Below are positions 42,078-51,530 of a stretch of 64,000 nt of DNA, piece after piece. Both the position numbers and the translations under genes were made by a program. Every line of letters begins with the position of its first letter. Positions within the stretch are counted from its first letter, which is position 1. A model generated the notes under the pieces. The model did not search any database. It worked only from the letters and a program-made list of their open reading frames with translations, and had not been told where the DNA came from. The stretch is from RGIG3701 sp017403345 (lineage in GTDB: Bacteria > Planctomycetota > Planctomycetia > Pirellulales > Thermoguttaceae), in contig JAFQOH010000021.1 in NCBI GenBank assembly GCA_017403345.1, positions 1 to 64,000 on the forward strand. Direction: 5' to 3'.

Positions 42078-42965
42078 ATGTCCGTTCGAAAAACGTCAGC
42101 GTCTGCCATGCGCCGCGGTTTCACGCTCGTGGAACTGCTCGTCGTCATCGCCATCATCGGGGTACTGGTAGGACTGCTCATGCCGGCCATCGTAAATGCG
42201 CGTCTGACAGCTCTTCAGACAACCTGCGCGAACAATCAGAGGGAACTCGCCATGGCGATGGTCGCCTATGACAGCAACAAAGACAGGCTTCCGTACGTGG
42301 GAAGACAGGGAAATAGTTACTCGACTTGGTACGTTCAGATCCTCGAAGAGCTTGGCATGGGAAAGATCCAGGACGACCTCATGAACAGCAACTACCAAAC
42401 GACGCCCGTGAAACAGTTCAAGTGCCCGGCCGGTGATGCGGCAGCGAATGGATTCAGTTACCAGGCGAACGTGGGAAATCCATCCTACTATGGTTCCGAC
42501 TACAAATCCGGCACCACCAATCCGAGCAAGCGTGTGCGCGGTTCCGGACTCCTTTTCTACTACTATGGAAAGGGAAAGTCCTACACGAAATCTTCCATTT
42601 CGAGCATTCACGACGGCGCGAGCTACACGATCCTCATCTCCGAAAAATGCTACAAAAAAGCCCCCGGAGGAAGCAACCTCTCGACCGACTACCGTCCCAG
42701 TGACCGATGGGACAGCACCGGCAGCGCGGATCACGCGTACAAGCACTTCGGGCTGAACTGGAACGGTTCCTCTGCTCAGACTGACTTCAGCAATTACGTC
42801 TCCAGCCGACATTCCCAGGTGAACAATTTCGCGTTTGCCGACGGAAGTGTGCGTGCGCTGAACAAAGCCATCCACTACACGACGTTTTGTTCGCTTATGT
42901 GTCCCGATGATAACGGGGCCGGCCACAGCTGGAATCTGGCAACCGATCCGAACTACAAACAGTAG
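42078..42965 (+). CDS. DUF1559 type-II-pseudopilin-like protein
   Basis: A 295-residue protein. I start at 42078 (MSVRKTSASAMRRGFTLVEL), with AAAAGGGG upstream; another ATG 16 codons earlier is possible. The prepilin hydrophobic segment LLVVIAIIGVLVGLLMPAI follows, then NARLTALQTTCANNQRELAM. The C-terminal NNFAFADGSVRALN and CSLMCPDDNG stretches parallel the ending of the divergent neighbour (CQLMAPDDKK), which suggests the two are a related pair. It is followed 110 bases later by an isomerase gene on the same strand. Confidence 0.88.
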   Translation: MSVRKTSASAMRRGFTLVELLVVIAIIGVLVGLLMPAIVNARLTALQTTCANNQRELAMAMVAYDSNKDRLPYVGRQGNSYSTWYVQILEELGMGKIQDDLMNSNYQTTPVKQFKCPAGDAAANGFSYQANVGNPSYYGSDYKSGTTNPSKRVRGSGLLFYYYGKGKSYTKSSISSIHDGASYTILISEKCYKKAPGGSNLSTDYRPSDRWDSTGSADHAYKHFGLNWNGSSAQTDFSNYVSSRHSQVNNFAFADGSVRALNKAIHYTTFCSLMCPDDNGAGHSWNLATDPNYKQ

Positions 42966-43077
42966 AATGTGCCGGGACGCCGTCCGGACAGGAAACAAAA
43001 TGAAACGCCGTCCAGACAGGGATAGAAGATGATTCTCCCGCAATTCACTGACCCGCCTTTAACCTCAGGAGAAATTT

Positions 43078-44106
<1,029 letters not shown>

Positions 44107-44213
44107 CTTTCCCCTGTTTGGCATTCGGAACACGGCCGGCATTTCCCCTTTCCGGAACGTTTCTGAATGACGGACAGTCGGGGTTTTTCGAGTCGTTCTG
44201 ATTTTTCAGAAGT

Positions 44214-44277
44214 CCCCAGATCCTGCATGAAAAGGCAAGTTTCTTTCATCGCACAGGATCCGGGGATCCCTTTTTTT
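44214..44277 (+). terminator. Rho-independent terminator after the isomerase gene
   Basis: CCCCAGATCCTG (44214-44225) pairs with CAGGATCCGGGG (44254-44265) with one mismatch, the inner ATGAAA/TTTCAT extending the stem. Seven T follow at 44271-44277. Confidence 0.8.
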
Positions 44278-44295
44278 ATTTTCGTTCCATAAAAG

Positions 44296-45969
44296 ATGAA
44301 GATCCACTTTCCGAATCAGGCTAAAACGGTCGACGCTGCAGAAAACGCCCGGCTTTCCGACATCATTCGCACGCATTTGGGAGAAGTCCTTCCAATGCCG
44401 TGCGGCGGGGGCGGAACGTGCGGAAAATGTACGGTCCAACTTGCTTCCGGAGAGACTGTCCGTGCGTGCCAAACCGTCATCGACCGCGACATGACGGTCC
44501 TTTTGCCGGAAATTCCAGTTCGGCATCAGCTCATCCAGACCCGTTTCGCTCCGGAACTCCTCGAGAAAGCGGACGCTTGGGAACGCCGTCATCCAGCCTC
44601 GGGACCTCAGCAGCCCGGCGGTTTTTCGCTCGCGTTTGATCTCGGCACGACGACTCTGGCCGCCTCTCTGATCCAGGAAAAGTCCATTCTTGCCACTGTT
44701 TCCCGTCCCAATCCGCAGGCTCCGTATGGCGCGGACGTCATCTCGCGGATCGAATACGGGACCCGACATCCTGCACAGCTTGCAGAGCTGCAGTCCGTGC
44801 TTTTGAAAGCCGTCCTTGAAATGACGCGGGAACTCTTTACTGCGACTGCCGCACTGAAATTGGAGAGGCCGCAAACGCCCGTTCCTCTCCGCCTCACACT
44901 GACGGAAAAAACGCTCTTTGCCTCCGTACGGCGTCTCGTTTTCGCAGGAAACACGACGATGCTGCAAACACTCGCAGGCCTCGATCTTTCACCGCTCGCA
45001 CTCTTTCCGTTCGCACCGTCCAGCGACCTGAAAAGCACTGGATTTGCCGGCGATCCGTGCTGGAAAGGCACATTTTCCTCTTTCCGTCCAGAGACCCGGA
45101 TCTTCCTTTTTCCAGTCATCGGAGCATTTGTCGGCGGTGACATCACTGCCGGGATGCTCGCGCTGCACCCGGAAAGTCGTAAATGTATGGAAACGTATGA
45201 AAATGAGCGATACGAACTCCTTCTGGACCTAGGCACAAACGGCGAACTCGTGCTGAAAACGCCTTCCGAAAGGATCGCGTGCGCAACGGCAGCGGGCCCC
45301 TGTTTCGAGGGCGCGAAGATCTCCTGCGGAATGTGTGCAGAGACGGGGGCGGTCCTTCATGTGGAAGATCGGGATGGAAAACCTTTTTTCGAAACCATGT
45401 GCGATGAACCCGCAGTGGGCATCTGCGGCTCGGCACTGATCGACCTTACGGCAGAACTCCTTCGGCTGGGGATCCTAACTGCGGACGGACGCCTTCTGGA
45501 ACCAGAAGAGCTTTCGGAAGAAATTCCGGCTGCGTGGAGTCGGCGGATCCGAAAAATCACGCCGGAAATGACCGGGTTTCACATTTCGGGCAAGATCTGC
45601 GTCACGCAGGAAGATTTTCGGGAACTTCAGCTTGCCGTGGGAGCGATACGTACCGGGATCCAGCTTCTGATGCGGCGGGGAAAACTGAGAGCATCCCAGC
45701 TCACCGCCTTTCACATTGCCGGCGGTTTCGGAAAGAGCCTGCGGATCCGAAATGCGCAGAGGATCGGTCTGATCCCTGTAGACGTACCTCCGAAAAACAT
45801 TCATTTTCTCGGAAACACATCGCTTGCCGGCTCGATCATCGCGGCACGAACGCCCGAACTTTGGACTCGCGCAGAAACCCTAGCCCGCAAAACACAGTGC
45901 ATCGACCTAGCACTCGAAGACGGATTCGCGGACGTGTTCATGGATTCCATGCTTTGGGGAAGTACCTGA
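44296..45969 (+). CDS. RACo-like ASKHA-domain protein with 2Fe-2S ferredoxin domain
   Basis: A 557-residue protein related to the reductive activators of corrinoid-dependent enzymes (RACo/DUF4445). The N-terminal 2Fe-2S domain has Cys36, Cys42, Cys45 and Cys58 (MPCGGGGTCGKC and RACQT). From about residue 115 an ASKHA (actin-like ATPase) domain follows, with FDLGTTTLAAS and, later, LDLGTNGELVLK and IAGGFGKSLRIRNAQ. Such proteins use ATP and a low-potential electron to re-reduce Co(II) corrinoids in methyltransferase systems. No corrinoid protein or methyltransferase gene lies nearby, so the partner is elsewhere. Cytoplasmic. The architecture supports an anaerobic host. Confidence 0.9.
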   Translation: MKIHFPNQAKTVDAAENARLSDIIRTHLGEVLPMPCGGGGTCGKCTVQLASGETVRACQTVIDRDMTVLLPEIPVRHQLIQTRFAPELLEKADAWERRHPASGPQQPGGFSLAFDLGTTTLAASLIQEKSILATVSRPNPQAPYGADVISRIEYGTRHPAQLAELQSVLLKAVLEMTRELFTATAALKLERPQTPVPLRLTLTEKTLFASVRRLVFAGNTTMLQTLAGLDLSPLALFPFAPSSDLKSTGFAGDPCWKGTFSSFRPETRIFLFPVIGAFVGGDITAGMLALHPESRKCMETYENERYELLLDLGTNGELVLKTPSERIACATAAGPCFEGAKISCGMCAETGAVLHVEDRDGKPFFETMCDEPAVGICGSALIDLTAELLRLGILTADGRLLEPEELSEEIPAAWSRRIRKITPEMTGFHISGKICVTQEDFRELQLAVGAIRTGIQLLMRRGKLRASQLTAFHIAGGFGKSLRIRNAQRIGLIPVDVPPKNIHFLGNTSLAGSIIAARTPELWTRAETLARKTQCIDLALEDGFADVFMDSMLWGST

Positions 45970-46089
45970 ACTCTCCCAAAGAAAAGAGTCAAGGGAACTG
46001 CCCAAACCATTTAGTCCCCCCTTTCCAAAAAACGTGATTTGTGCTAAAATGAAGAGAAAGCCGATTTTACTTTCACAGGAGAACGAAAA

Positions 46090-46455
46090 ATGAAAAAAAT
46101 CATGCACGCGGATCAGATCCCCGCAAACGCAGTCGAGCAGCCCGGCGCGAAAGGCGCAAAAATGCGTCTCCTCGTTGGGGCAAATGATGGAGCCCCCGTC
46201 TTCGCCATGCGCCAGTTTGAATTGGAGCCGGGCGGCTGTACGCCGGATCATGAGCATCCGTGGGAGCATGAAATGTACTTCCTGCAGGGCTCTGCGACCG
46301 TCTTGTGCAGCGGAGAAGAACATCCTGTCCGTCCAGGTTCTTTCGCCTTCGTTCCGCCGAATGAACCGCACCAAGTCAAAAACACGGGCCACATTACGCT
46401 GAAATTCCTCTGTCTGATCCCCGTGAATCAAAATTGCGGCTGTCCGGTCAAGTAG
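46090..46455 (+). CDS. Cupin-domain protein
   Basis: A 121-residue single-domain cupin. AGGAGAACGAAAA precedes the ATG. The first metal motif is PDHEHPWEHEMYFLQG (His, His, Glu type ligands near residues 53-62) and the second is PPNEPHQVKN (His near 97). It probably binds a divalent metal and a small ligand; the function cannot be told further. A C-terminal NQNCGCPVK tail is present. The next gene (DUF1080) starts 32 bases downstream, so the two are likely co-transcribed, and a sugar-related role is possible. Confidence 0.85.
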   Translation: MKKIMHADQIPANAVEQPGAKGAKMRLLVGANDGAPVFAMRQFELEPGGCTPDHEHPWEHEMYFLQGSATVLCSGEEHPVRPGSFAFVPPNEPHQVKNTGHITLKFLCLIPVNQNCGCPVK

Positions 46456-46487
46456 AGAGACTCACCATTTTTTGTTGGGATCCGCTC

Positions 46488-47267
46488 ATGAAAAGATCAT
46501 ACCGTTTCGTATTTCAAGTTTTCGCAGTTTTCTGCACGCTGTTTTTGTGCGTGATTTCCGCAGCTCCAAGAGTTTTCGGCTGGACTCCGTCTGAAACGAT
46601 GCCCGCCGATGCGATCCTCCTTTTCGGAACTGCCGAGGACGGAACGCTGGTGAATCGCTTTCTCTCGAAAGAGGGGACTCCGGCCGACTGGCGCGTCGAG
46701 GCTGAGACGCTGATCTCCACGACTCGCCGTCCGGTCAGTGCGCAAGATCCGGTCCGCTCAAGCCACATTTTCTCGGAAGTTCTCTTCCGTGATGCGGAGA
46801 TCCATGCAGAATTCATGGTCACGCCGGAAAATTTCGGAAACAGCGGGCTGTACATCCACGGAAACTATGAAGTGCAGATCATGGACAGTCACGGGAAAGC
46901 AGAACTTGATTCCAAAAGTACTGCGGGTGCCGTTTACGGGATCCAGGCGCCGAAAGTCAATGCTGCGCGTCCTGCGGGAGAATGGCAGACGCTCGACATC
47001 CTCTACATCGCGCCGCGCCGGGACACTTCCGGGAAAATCGTTCAGAACGGCCGGATCACCGCTTGCCTGAATGGTCAGATGATCCACGAGTTCACCGAAT
47101 TTGACGAACCGGTCTCGCACTACCATCCATTCCGCTACGGCGCGACCGACCATTTGCGTGCGCTTTGGCAGAAACAGATCGAGACCGGTTACGGACCGCT
47201 TTTCCTCCAGGATCACGAAAGTCCGGTACGTTTCCGAAACGTTTGGATCCGAAAGCTCGGAGAATGA
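46488..47267 (+). CDS. DUF1080 (3-keto-disaccharide hydrolase type) exported protein
   Basis: A 259-residue exported protein. The ATG at 46488, after GGGATCC, opens a signal peptide (MKRSYRFVFQVFAVFCTLFL, then SAAP). The beta-sandwich domain has the family stretches ILLFGTAEDG, DWRVEAETLIS, FRDAEIHAEFMV, GNSGLYIHGNYEVQIMDSHG and a C-terminal GPLFLQDHESPVRFRNVWIR. Members of this family hydrolyse 3-keto-glycosides made by Gfo/Idh/MocA oxidoreductases. This makes the gene a plausible partner of the sugar operon at 9749-13779, though they are 33 kb apart. It is co-oriented with the cupin gene. Confidence 0.87.
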   Translation: MKRSYRFVFQVFAVFCTLFLCVISAAPRVFGWTPSETMPADAILLFGTAEDGTLVNRFLSKEGTPADWRVEAETLISTTRRPVSAQDPVRSSHIFSEVLFRDAEIHAEFMVTPENFGNSGLYIHGNYEVQIMDSHGKAELDSKSTAGAVYGIQAPKVNAARPAGEWQTLDILYIAPRRDTSGKIVQNGRITACLNGQMIHEFTEFDEPVSHYHPFRYGATDHLRALWQKQIETGYGPLFLQDHESPVRFRNVWIRKLGE

Positions 47268-47270
47268 GCT

Positions 47271-47315
47271 CAATGGATCAAATGGATCAAATGAACTGAT
47301 GGATCGAATGGATCG
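47271..47315. repeat. Short AATGGATC tandem repeat
   Basis: Four or five imperfect copies of (A)AATGGATC between the DUF1080 and nnrD genes, 20 bases before the nnrD start. The unit includes the start-codon-like ATGGATC, but no gene begins there. Confidence 0.7.
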
Positions 47316-47333
47316 CTTTAAGGAGTCCGTCTC

Positions 47334-48254
47334 ATGGAAAAATCAGGATCCGAATCAGAACGCAACTCGCTCGAAACGCTCCTTGCGCGTCTGAGGGAAC
47401 GTCCGCAAGACGGGCACAAAGGTACGTTCGGTACCGTGCTGGTCATCGGCGGATCGTTCGGAATGTCTGGAGCCGCGGCACTCTGTGCGATGGCGGCGCT
47501 CCGGACGGGTGCGGGTCTGGTAAAAACGGCGGTCCCGGAGCGTCTCGTTCCGATCGTTTCTACACTTGGTCTGGAATTCACGACGGCTCCTCTGCCAGAA
47601 AGTCCTGACGGAACGATCTCAGGATCGGCGGAAGAAAAGCTCTTCACGCTTGCACAAAATGCCGACATTGCAGCGATCGGTCCAGGTCTAGGACGCTCGA
47701 AAGACTTGGACCGGCTGATGCTGCGTCTCTGGGAACGTCTCCCTCTCCCGGCAATTTTCGACGCAGATGCTCTGAACGCGCTTTCTGAGTACTCGTCACG
47801 AAATGACGGAAAACTCCCGCCGCACGCAAACCTGCGCCTCGTAACGCCGCATCCCGGAGAATTTGCACGCCTCTGTCCAGACGCCCCCGCACAGTCTCCG
47901 GAACTTCAACGGGAACGTGCGGTCCGATTCGCAAAGGAAAATGAAACGGTCACGATACTGAAAGGGGCTGGAACGCAGATTTCCGACGGAACACACTCTT
48001 TCCGAAATCCGACCGGCAATCCCGGCATGGCAACCGGGGGAAGCGGAGATGTACTGACGGGGATCCTCGCGGCAGTCTGTGCGCAAATGTTCCGGCTTGG
48101 GGTCTCTTCGCGGGATGCGGCACGTCTTGGAGTCTGGATCCATGGAAAAGCCGGAGACCTCGCAGCTGCGGAATTGGGTGTGTGTTCCATGATCGCATCG
48201 GACATCATTTCACACATTTCGCAGGTCCTGCACTCTGACAGCAGCACCATCTAG
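47334..48254 (+). CDS. nnrD: ADP-dependent (S)-NAD(P)H-hydrate dehydratase
   Basis: A 306-residue ribokinase-fold enzyme that repairs hydrated NAD(P)H using ADP or ATP. TAAGGAGT precedes the ATG. The glycine-rich stretch GGSFGMSGAAALCAMAALRT lies near residue 40, AIGPGLGRS near 115, TPHPGEFARL near 170 and the anion-hole motif GNPGMATGGSGDVLTGI near 225. Only the dehydratase domain is present; the NAD(P)HX epimerase domain that is fused in many bacteria (NnrE) is absent here. Cytoplasmic. It is a separate unit downstream of the DUF1080 gene. Confidence 0.92.
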   Translation: MEKSGSESERNSLETLLARLRERPQDGHKGTFGTVLVIGGSFGMSGAAALCAMAALRTGAGLVKTAVPERLVPIVSTLGLEFTTAPLPESPDGTISGSAEEKLFTLAQNADIAAIGPGLGRSKDLDRLMLRLWERLPLPAIFDADALNALSEYSSRNDGKLPPHANLRLVTPHPGEFARLCPDAPAQSPELQRERAVRFAKENETVTILKGAGTQISDGTHSFRNPTGNPGMATGGSGDVLTGILAAVCAQMFRLGVSSRDAARLGVWIHGKAGDLAAAELGVCSMIASDIISHISQVLHSDSSTI

Positions 48255-48377
48255 GAAAAAATCGGGGCACCTGAAAGATTTTCCGATTTGGCAAAATATT
48301 TTATCTTTAATTTAGGAAAATTGAAAAAATCGACCTTTTCCACAGTCCGGGGGTCTGTACATTCTTTTAAAATGTGG

Positions 48378-48383
48378 TATAAT
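48378..48383 (+). promoter_or_regulatory. -10 element of the alpha/beta hydrolase gene
   Basis: TATAAT preceded by GG; a poor -35 (TGTACA at 48356-48361) is 16 bases upstream. The start at 48525 is about 140 bases downstream. Confidence 0.4.
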
Positions 48384-48524
48384 ATCCACAAGTAGACTTT
48401 TAGTCAAGACTTGTCTCTGTCCTTTCCCCGTTTGTTTTGGTGCCATTTGCCCATGGAAAGGATATACTAAAATCCGTTCAGCGATTTGGAAATTCAAAGT
48501 ACCGTAAATTTGGAAACAGATCCC

Positions 48525-49262
48525 ATGAAAACCCCATTGTTTCTTTTTCCAGGACTTGCCTGTAATGAACGTCTTTTTGCGACCCAAAGAGACGGGCTGA
48601 ACAATATTTTAAACGTCATCATTCCAGAGTGGGTCCGTCCCACCAGTAAAGACCAGGTCGAAAGTTTTGCGCTTCGCTGGGCTGAATACGTCTGGGAAAC
48701 GTACTATTCTGAAAATGCACTCCCTGCAAACCGTCAGGATCCGGCTCTCGGATGTTACGTCGGAGGACACAGTTTCGGCGGAATGTGTGCTCCGATCGTT
48801 GGAGAATTTCTGGAGAAGAAAGGCGTGAAAGTTCATGCCTGCTTCCGATTCGCATGTGCAGATAAACCCAATGATATTTCCTGGAAATGGATGTTTTTAG
48901 GTCGTGCACTGAATATTTTCCCGGACGGCACGTGGCTGACGATCAAAACGTTTTGTCGTCTCCGCCTGTTTTTCACTCCCAAAGACACAATGTCAGATGC
49001 TAAAAGGGAAATGTATCTGCAAATCATCGAAACTCCCGTCCGCCGCAGTTTTCATATCGTCCGTATGCTGTATAGCTGGAAACGGAGCAAAGAACATAAA
49101 TTTCAGTTCCCAACGTTTTGCATTCGCGGGAAAAAGGACTCGGTGGTGCCTCCCCAAAAACGAGAAAGCGAAGTCATTCTTCCGCATGCCGGTCACGGAA
49201 TGTGCCTTACGCAGGGAGCAAAGCTGAATGATTTTATTCGAAATTTCGTCATGAACACCTGA
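48525..49262 (+). CDS. Alpha/beta-fold hydrolase
   Basis: A 245-residue cytoplasmic hydrolase. I chose the ATG at 48525 (MKTPLFLFPGLACNERLFAT), preceded by GGAAACAG, over an upstream TTG. The nucleophile elbow is GGHSFGG (Ser83), the likely acid is Asp in IRGKKDSVVPP and the catalytic His is in LPHAGHGM near residue 228. The FPGL-x-CNERLF oxyanion stretch is typical of small acyl hydrolases/thioesterases. A terminal thioesterase role for the ketosynthase/ACP group cannot be excluded but there is no direct support. It is a single-gene unit with a strong terminator. Confidence 0.83.
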   Translation: MKTPLFLFPGLACNERLFATQRDGLNNILNVIIPEWVRPTSKDQVESFALRWAEYVWETYYSENALPANRQDPALGCYVGGHSFGGMCAPIVGEFLEKKGVKVHACFRFACADKPNDISWKWMFLGRALNIFPDGTWLTIKTFCRLRLFFTPKDTMSDAKREMYLQIIETPVRRSFHIVRMLYSWKRSKEHKFQFPTFCIRGKKDSVVPPQKRESEVILPHAGHGMCLTQGAKLNDFIRNFVMNT

Positions 49263-49298
49263 AGAAAAGCGAAAGATATGAACGCAGAATAGAATCCA

Positions 49299-49328
49299 AA
49301 CCGTGTGTTGACCAACGCACGGTTTTTT
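49299..49328 (+). terminator. Rho-independent terminator of the alpha/beta hydrolase gene
   Basis: A 12-bp stem (AACCGTGTGTTG at 49299-49310 and CAACGCACGGTT at 49313-49324, one G-U pair) with T's through 49328. Confidence 0.85.
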
Positions 49329-49362
49329 AATGGATCTTTCAGAAAATTTTTACAAAAAGATC

Positions 49363-49676
49363 ATCCGAAAACTGCATACTCATTCTCATCGCGATCTCCA
49401 CCACTGCGACACACAGACACACACTGAATATTAAACACGAAAAGCACTAAAAAAATGGATCTTACAAAATATTTTTAAATTTTTAAAAATTCATTTGTGT
49501 CTTTTCGTGTTTTCCGCGAAATTCGCGTCAGGAATCTTCTTTTCTCCTTCCGTTTCAGCGTGTTTCTGCGCTCTCCTGCGACTTCTGGGCTCTCCTGCGA
49601 CTCTGGGCTCTTCTGCAGTTTCTGCGGATCTTCTGCGGTTTCAGCGGCCCAAAACCGCAGCTTGGATCGGTACGCG
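49363..49676. repeat. Palindromic intergenic repeat, copy B
   Basis: About 314 bp. The left end TCATCCGAAAACTGCATACT matches the left end of copy A (TCATCCGGGAACTGCGTACC) at 15 of 20 bases. The right part has TCTTTTCGTGTTTTCCGCGA, followed by Cys-free, C/T-rich repeats (CTCCTGCGACTTCTGGG) and ends TGGATCGGTACGC just before the acyl-CoA synthetase stop codon. The AT-rich palindromic centre (AAATTTTTAAAAATT) is the same as in copy A. It lies between converging genes. Confidence 0.75.
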
Positions 49677-51311
49677 TCAGTTTTCGATCTGCGTCTGCAC
49701 GAGACTTTTCCCGCAGTAGATCTGGCGAAGTTTCGGTTTTTCGATCTTTCCGGTCGGATTACGCGGGATCTCGGCAAAAATGATTTTTTTCGGCCGTTTG
49801 TAACGCGGAAGTCCAGTACAGAACTCAGCGATCTGCTCTTCTGTCGCCTCAAAACCGGGCTTCAGTTCAATGATCGCGCAAGTGATCTCGCCAAGACGGG
49901 CATCCGGCAGTCCGATGACGGCCGCGTCTTTGATGGAGCTGTGCTGTCGGAGGAAATCTTCGATCTGGACCGGGTAGATATTTTCACCGCCGGTGATGAT
50001 GACGTCCTTCTTTCGATCCACGAGGTAAATGAAGCCGTCGTCGTCCATCTGTGCCATATCTCCGGTGAAGAGCCAGCCGTCGGCAAGGGTTTCGGCAGTC
50101 GCTTTCGGGTCGTTGAAGTAGCACGTCATGACACCGGGCCCTTTGACCGCTAATTCTCCCACTTCACCCTGTGATACTTCTTTCCGGTCCTCATCCACGA
50201 TACGGATCTCCCAACCGTACCCCGGCACGCCGATCGCACCGACTTTGTGCGTGTTTTCGATCCCCAAATGCACACATCCGGGACCAATCGATTCGCTCAG
50301 GCCGTAGTTCGTATCGTACTGATGATCGGGGAAATACTGATGCCATCGATGAATGAGACTTGGCGGGACAGGCTGTGCGCCAATGTGCATCAAACGCCAC
50401 TGCGCGAGCTGGAAATCCTCGAGTTTCACGTCGCCGCGTTCGATGGCGTCAAGAATGTCCTGCGCCCACGGAACGAGGAGCCACACGATCGTGCACTTCT
50501 CTTCCGAGACGGCCCGCAGGATCCACTGCGGTTTCACACCCCGCAGCAGGACCGCTTTGCTTCCGGCAAGGAAACTTCCAAACCAGTGCATCTTCGCGCC
50601 CGTATGGTAAAGCGGCGGAATGCAGAGAAAAACGTCCTCGCGCGTTTGCTCGTGATGCTTCTGCTCGGTGATACACGACGAAACAAGACTCCGGTGCGGG
50701 TGAAGGATCGCCTTGGGAAAACCGGTCGTTCCAGATGAAAAGTAGATCGCAGCATCGTCTTCATCTGTAAGCGGAATATCCGGCGTGTCGGCCGAAGCGT
50801 ACGTAATGAGCCGGTCATAGCTTTCCGCAAAAGTCGGGCAGTTTTCGCCGACGTAGAAGAGGTACTTCACACGCGGGATCTGATCGCAGATCGATTCGAT
50901 ACGGCCAATGAATTCCGGCCCAAAGATCAGCGTCGTAGATTCAGAAAGGCCGAGACAGTACTTGATCTCATCTGCAGCATAACGGAAATTCATTGGAACA
51001 GCAAGCGCACCGGTACGGAGGATCCCGAAATAGATCGGAAGCCATTCCAGGCAATTCATCAGCAAAATCGCGACTTTGTCTCCCTTTTTCACTCCGCGGC
51101 TTAGCAGCAGATTTGCGAACCGGTTCGCTTTTTCATCAAATTCCCTCCACGTCATCGTACGGCGGGAACCATCCTTTGCGGTATCCTCGATCAGCTCGTA
51201 CTCTTTCCACGTGACACGGCGTTTTTCGTCGTCCTCCGGATTCAGTTCCACAAGACAGACCTCATCTCCGTAAAGCTGTGCGTTTTGGGAAAGGATTTCG
51301 GTGATCGGCAT
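49677..51311 (-). CDS. AMP-binding acyl-CoA synthetase (long-chain-type)
   Basis: A 544-residue ANL-superfamily adenylating enzyme. AAAGGGATCC precedes the ATG. The phosphate-binding loop YFSSGTTGFPKA lies near residue 200, the ATP-contact stretch NYGLSESIGPG near 340, the GWLFTGDMAQMDDDGFIYLV block near 410, and the catalytic Lys in PTGKIEKPKLRQ near 525. It activates a carboxylic acid with ATP and CoA; from the overall pattern, a medium- to long-chain fatty acid. A short insertion near residue 45 (EDTAKDGSRRTMT) is unusual. It may supply CoA thioesters to lipid metabolism; a link with the ketosynthase group is unproven. Its divergent promoter region carries a 10-nt repeat. Confidence 0.92.
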   Translation of the reverse strand: MPITEILSQNAQLYGDEVCLVELNPEDDEKRRVTWKEYELIEDTAKDGSRRTMTWREFDEKANRFANLLLSRGVKKGDKVAILLMNCLEWLPIYFGILRTGALAVPMNFRYAADEIKYCLGLSESTTLIFGPEFIGRIESICDQIPRVKYLFYVGENCPTFAESYDRLITYASADTPDIPLTDEDDAAIYFSSGTTGFPKAILHPHRSLVSSCITEQKHHEQTREDVFLCIPPLYHTGAKMHWFGSFLAGSKAVLLRGVKPQWILRAVSEEKCTIVWLLVPWAQDILDAIERGDVKLEDFQLAQWRLMHIGAQPVPPSLIHRWHQYFPDHQYDTNYGLSESIGPGCVHLGIENTHKVGAIGVPGYGWEIRIVDEDRKEVSQGEVGELAVKGPGVMTCYFNDPKATAETLADGWLFTGDMAQMDDDGFIYLVDRKKDVIITGGENIYPVQIEDFLRQHSSIKDAAVIGLPDARLGEITCAIIELKPGFEATEEQIAEFCTGLPRYKRPKKIIFAEIPRNPTGKIEKPKLRQIYCGKSLVQTQIEN

Positions 51312-51368
51312 GAGAGGATCCCTTTCAATTTTTGCTTAAAGGAAAATTTCAAAAAATCAATGCCGTAC

Positions 51369-51397
51369 ATTTTACCACACTTTGCGTTTTTTCGCAA
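51369..51397 (-). promoter_or_regulatory. Promoter of the acyl-CoA synthetase gene
   Basis: TTGCGA (51392-51397), a 17-base spacer and TAAAAT (51369-51374) on the minus strand, with GG before the -10. About 55 bases before the start codon at 51311. Confidence 0.6.
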
Positions 51398-51426
51398 GGG
51401 GGAGCAAATAAAAGAAACCCCACTCT

Positions 51427-51490
51427 TTCTGACTTTCTCTGACTTTCTCTGACTTTCTCTGACTTTCTCTGACTTTCTCTGACTTTCTCT
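51427..51490. repeat. 10-nt tandem repeat (GACTTTCTCT)
   Basis: Six perfect copies of GACTTTCTCT (51431-51490) plus a partial one before them. The array lies directly upstream of the acyl-CoA synthetase promoter and 40 bases before the palindromic repeat copy C. Confidence 0.95.
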
Positions 51491-51530
51491 CCACAGTGTT
51501 TCGGAAGCAGTGTTTCGGAAGAGGGGCCAT

